Shown piece by piece: positions 63,781 through 64,000 of a stretch of 64,000 bases of DNA; the stretch's first letter is position 1; the number at the start of each line of letters is the position of its first letter. Source of the stretch: Staphylococcus pettenkoferi. GTDB taxonomy: Bacteria; Bacillota; Bacilli; Staphylococcales; Staphylococcaceae. Below the pieces are notes generated by a model that was not told the DNA's origin, did not search any database, and was given only the letters and a program-made list of their open reading frames with translations. The translations under genes and the position numbers were made by a program. The DNA lies in assembly GCF_002902685.1 (NCBI RefSeq), contig NZ_PPRN01000017.1, forward strand, positions 1-64,000. The letters are read 5' to 3'.

Positions 63781-63809
63781 AGTGTAGCATGAAATGAATA
63801 GTAGTGAAA
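63781..63809 (-). promoter_or_regulatory. predicted promoter of the proline dehydrogenase gene
   Basis: On the minus strand: -10 TACACT (63781-63786) with an extended TGC, 17-base spacer, weak -35 TTTCAC (63804-63809). The -35 is overlapped by the cre site. Confidence 0.5.
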
Positions 63810-63818
63810 TCGTTTACA
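63805..63818 (-). promoter_or_regulatory. CcpA cre site, perfect match
   Basis: TGTAAACGATTTCA on the minus strand fits TGWAANCGNTNWCA at every defined position. It overlaps the -35 of the proline dehydrogenase promoter, so CcpA binding should block it. Confidence 0.75.
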
Positions 63819-63992
63819 AACACATAATTTACACAATTTGCAAATTTTCAAACATTAAAAGTGCGAAAGAAATTGCGACGCGGGACGTTTAGCCTTTTAC
63901 CTATAAAATAAAGAAAATGGTTGTTACGACCTTAAAGAATCAGATTAACTATGCTTAGAAAGAGAGTAAAGTATTTTAAAAAGGAGAATGGG

Positions 63993-64000
63993 TTGAACGT
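63993..64000 (+). CDS. possible start of a gene running off the window
   Basis: AAAAAGGAG at 63978-63986 is followed by TTG at 63993 with suitable spacing. Only three codons are inside the window, so nothing can be said about the product; the start could be elsewhere. Confidence 0.25.

Overview
The window is chromosomal DNA of a Staphylococcus, most likely a non-aureus, coagulase-negative species. Gene content and order follow the well known S. aureus backbone (glnHP/glnQ, queG, trmL, fumC, airSR, yhaONM, prsA, hit, ecsAB, traP, hemEHY, menEC, pckA/metK, tal, sigS, sagB, ribDEBAH, proline dehydrogenase). The proteins are clearly diverged from the S. aureus versions I remember. Species was not determined and base composition was not computed.

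Layout. 1-804: gene-poor, with a decayed reading frame, a possible micro-ORF and a candidate Zur box. 805-5480: zinc-binding lipoprotein, a PTS-EIIC-like membrane protein and an amino-acid ABC transporter. 5750-10463: tRNA modification (queG, trmL), a probable sigma-B operon with a degenerate NagB-fold protein, a small membrane protein and fumC. 10657-15771: pseudouridine synthase, the oxygen/redox two-component pair airSR, an XRE-type regulator and yheB. 15840-24823: ylbF-family gene, the yhaO-yhaN-yhaM nuclease operon behind a structured leader, prsA, a DUF3267-like protein, a YtxH-like protein and hit. 24952-31669: ecsAB, a large palindromic intergenic repeat, traP and the heme genes hemE-hemH-hemY. 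31984-33690: RBBP9/YdeN-like hydrolase and eight tRNA genes (fMet, Asp, Phe, His, Gly, Asn, Glu, Ser). 33691-40990: accessory region with a predicted small RNA, an IS30-family remnant, tandem low-complexity lipoproteins, two DUF4352-like proteins, a secreted-nuclease-like protein and a frameshifted lipoprotein gene. 41004-51599: menaquinone genes, yidD, NUDIX, hydrolase, pckA, S-box/metK, NERD-like protein, aldo/keto reductase and a crcB pair. 51867-63737: transaldolase, a ComK-like/sigS operon, sagB, a lone OpuCC-like lipoprotein followed by an unlisted 25-residue membrane peptide, an FAD protein, the FMN-riboswitch rib operon and proline dehydrogenase.

How it fits together. Several central-carbon genes carry CcpA cre-like sites near their promoters (fumC, pckA, proline dehydrogenase). 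SAM and FMN riboswitches control metK and riboflavin synthesis. Stress and redox control is represented by airSR, sigS, a good sigma-B promoter and Zur. I did not find a CRISPR array, prophage, rRNA operon or an unmistakable new defence system. The least explained pieces are the structured leader of yhaO, the small RNA near 34.1 kb, the nested palindrome at 26.9-27.3 kb, the accessory lipoprotein/nuclease region, and the tiny membrane peptide behind the OpuCC-like gene.
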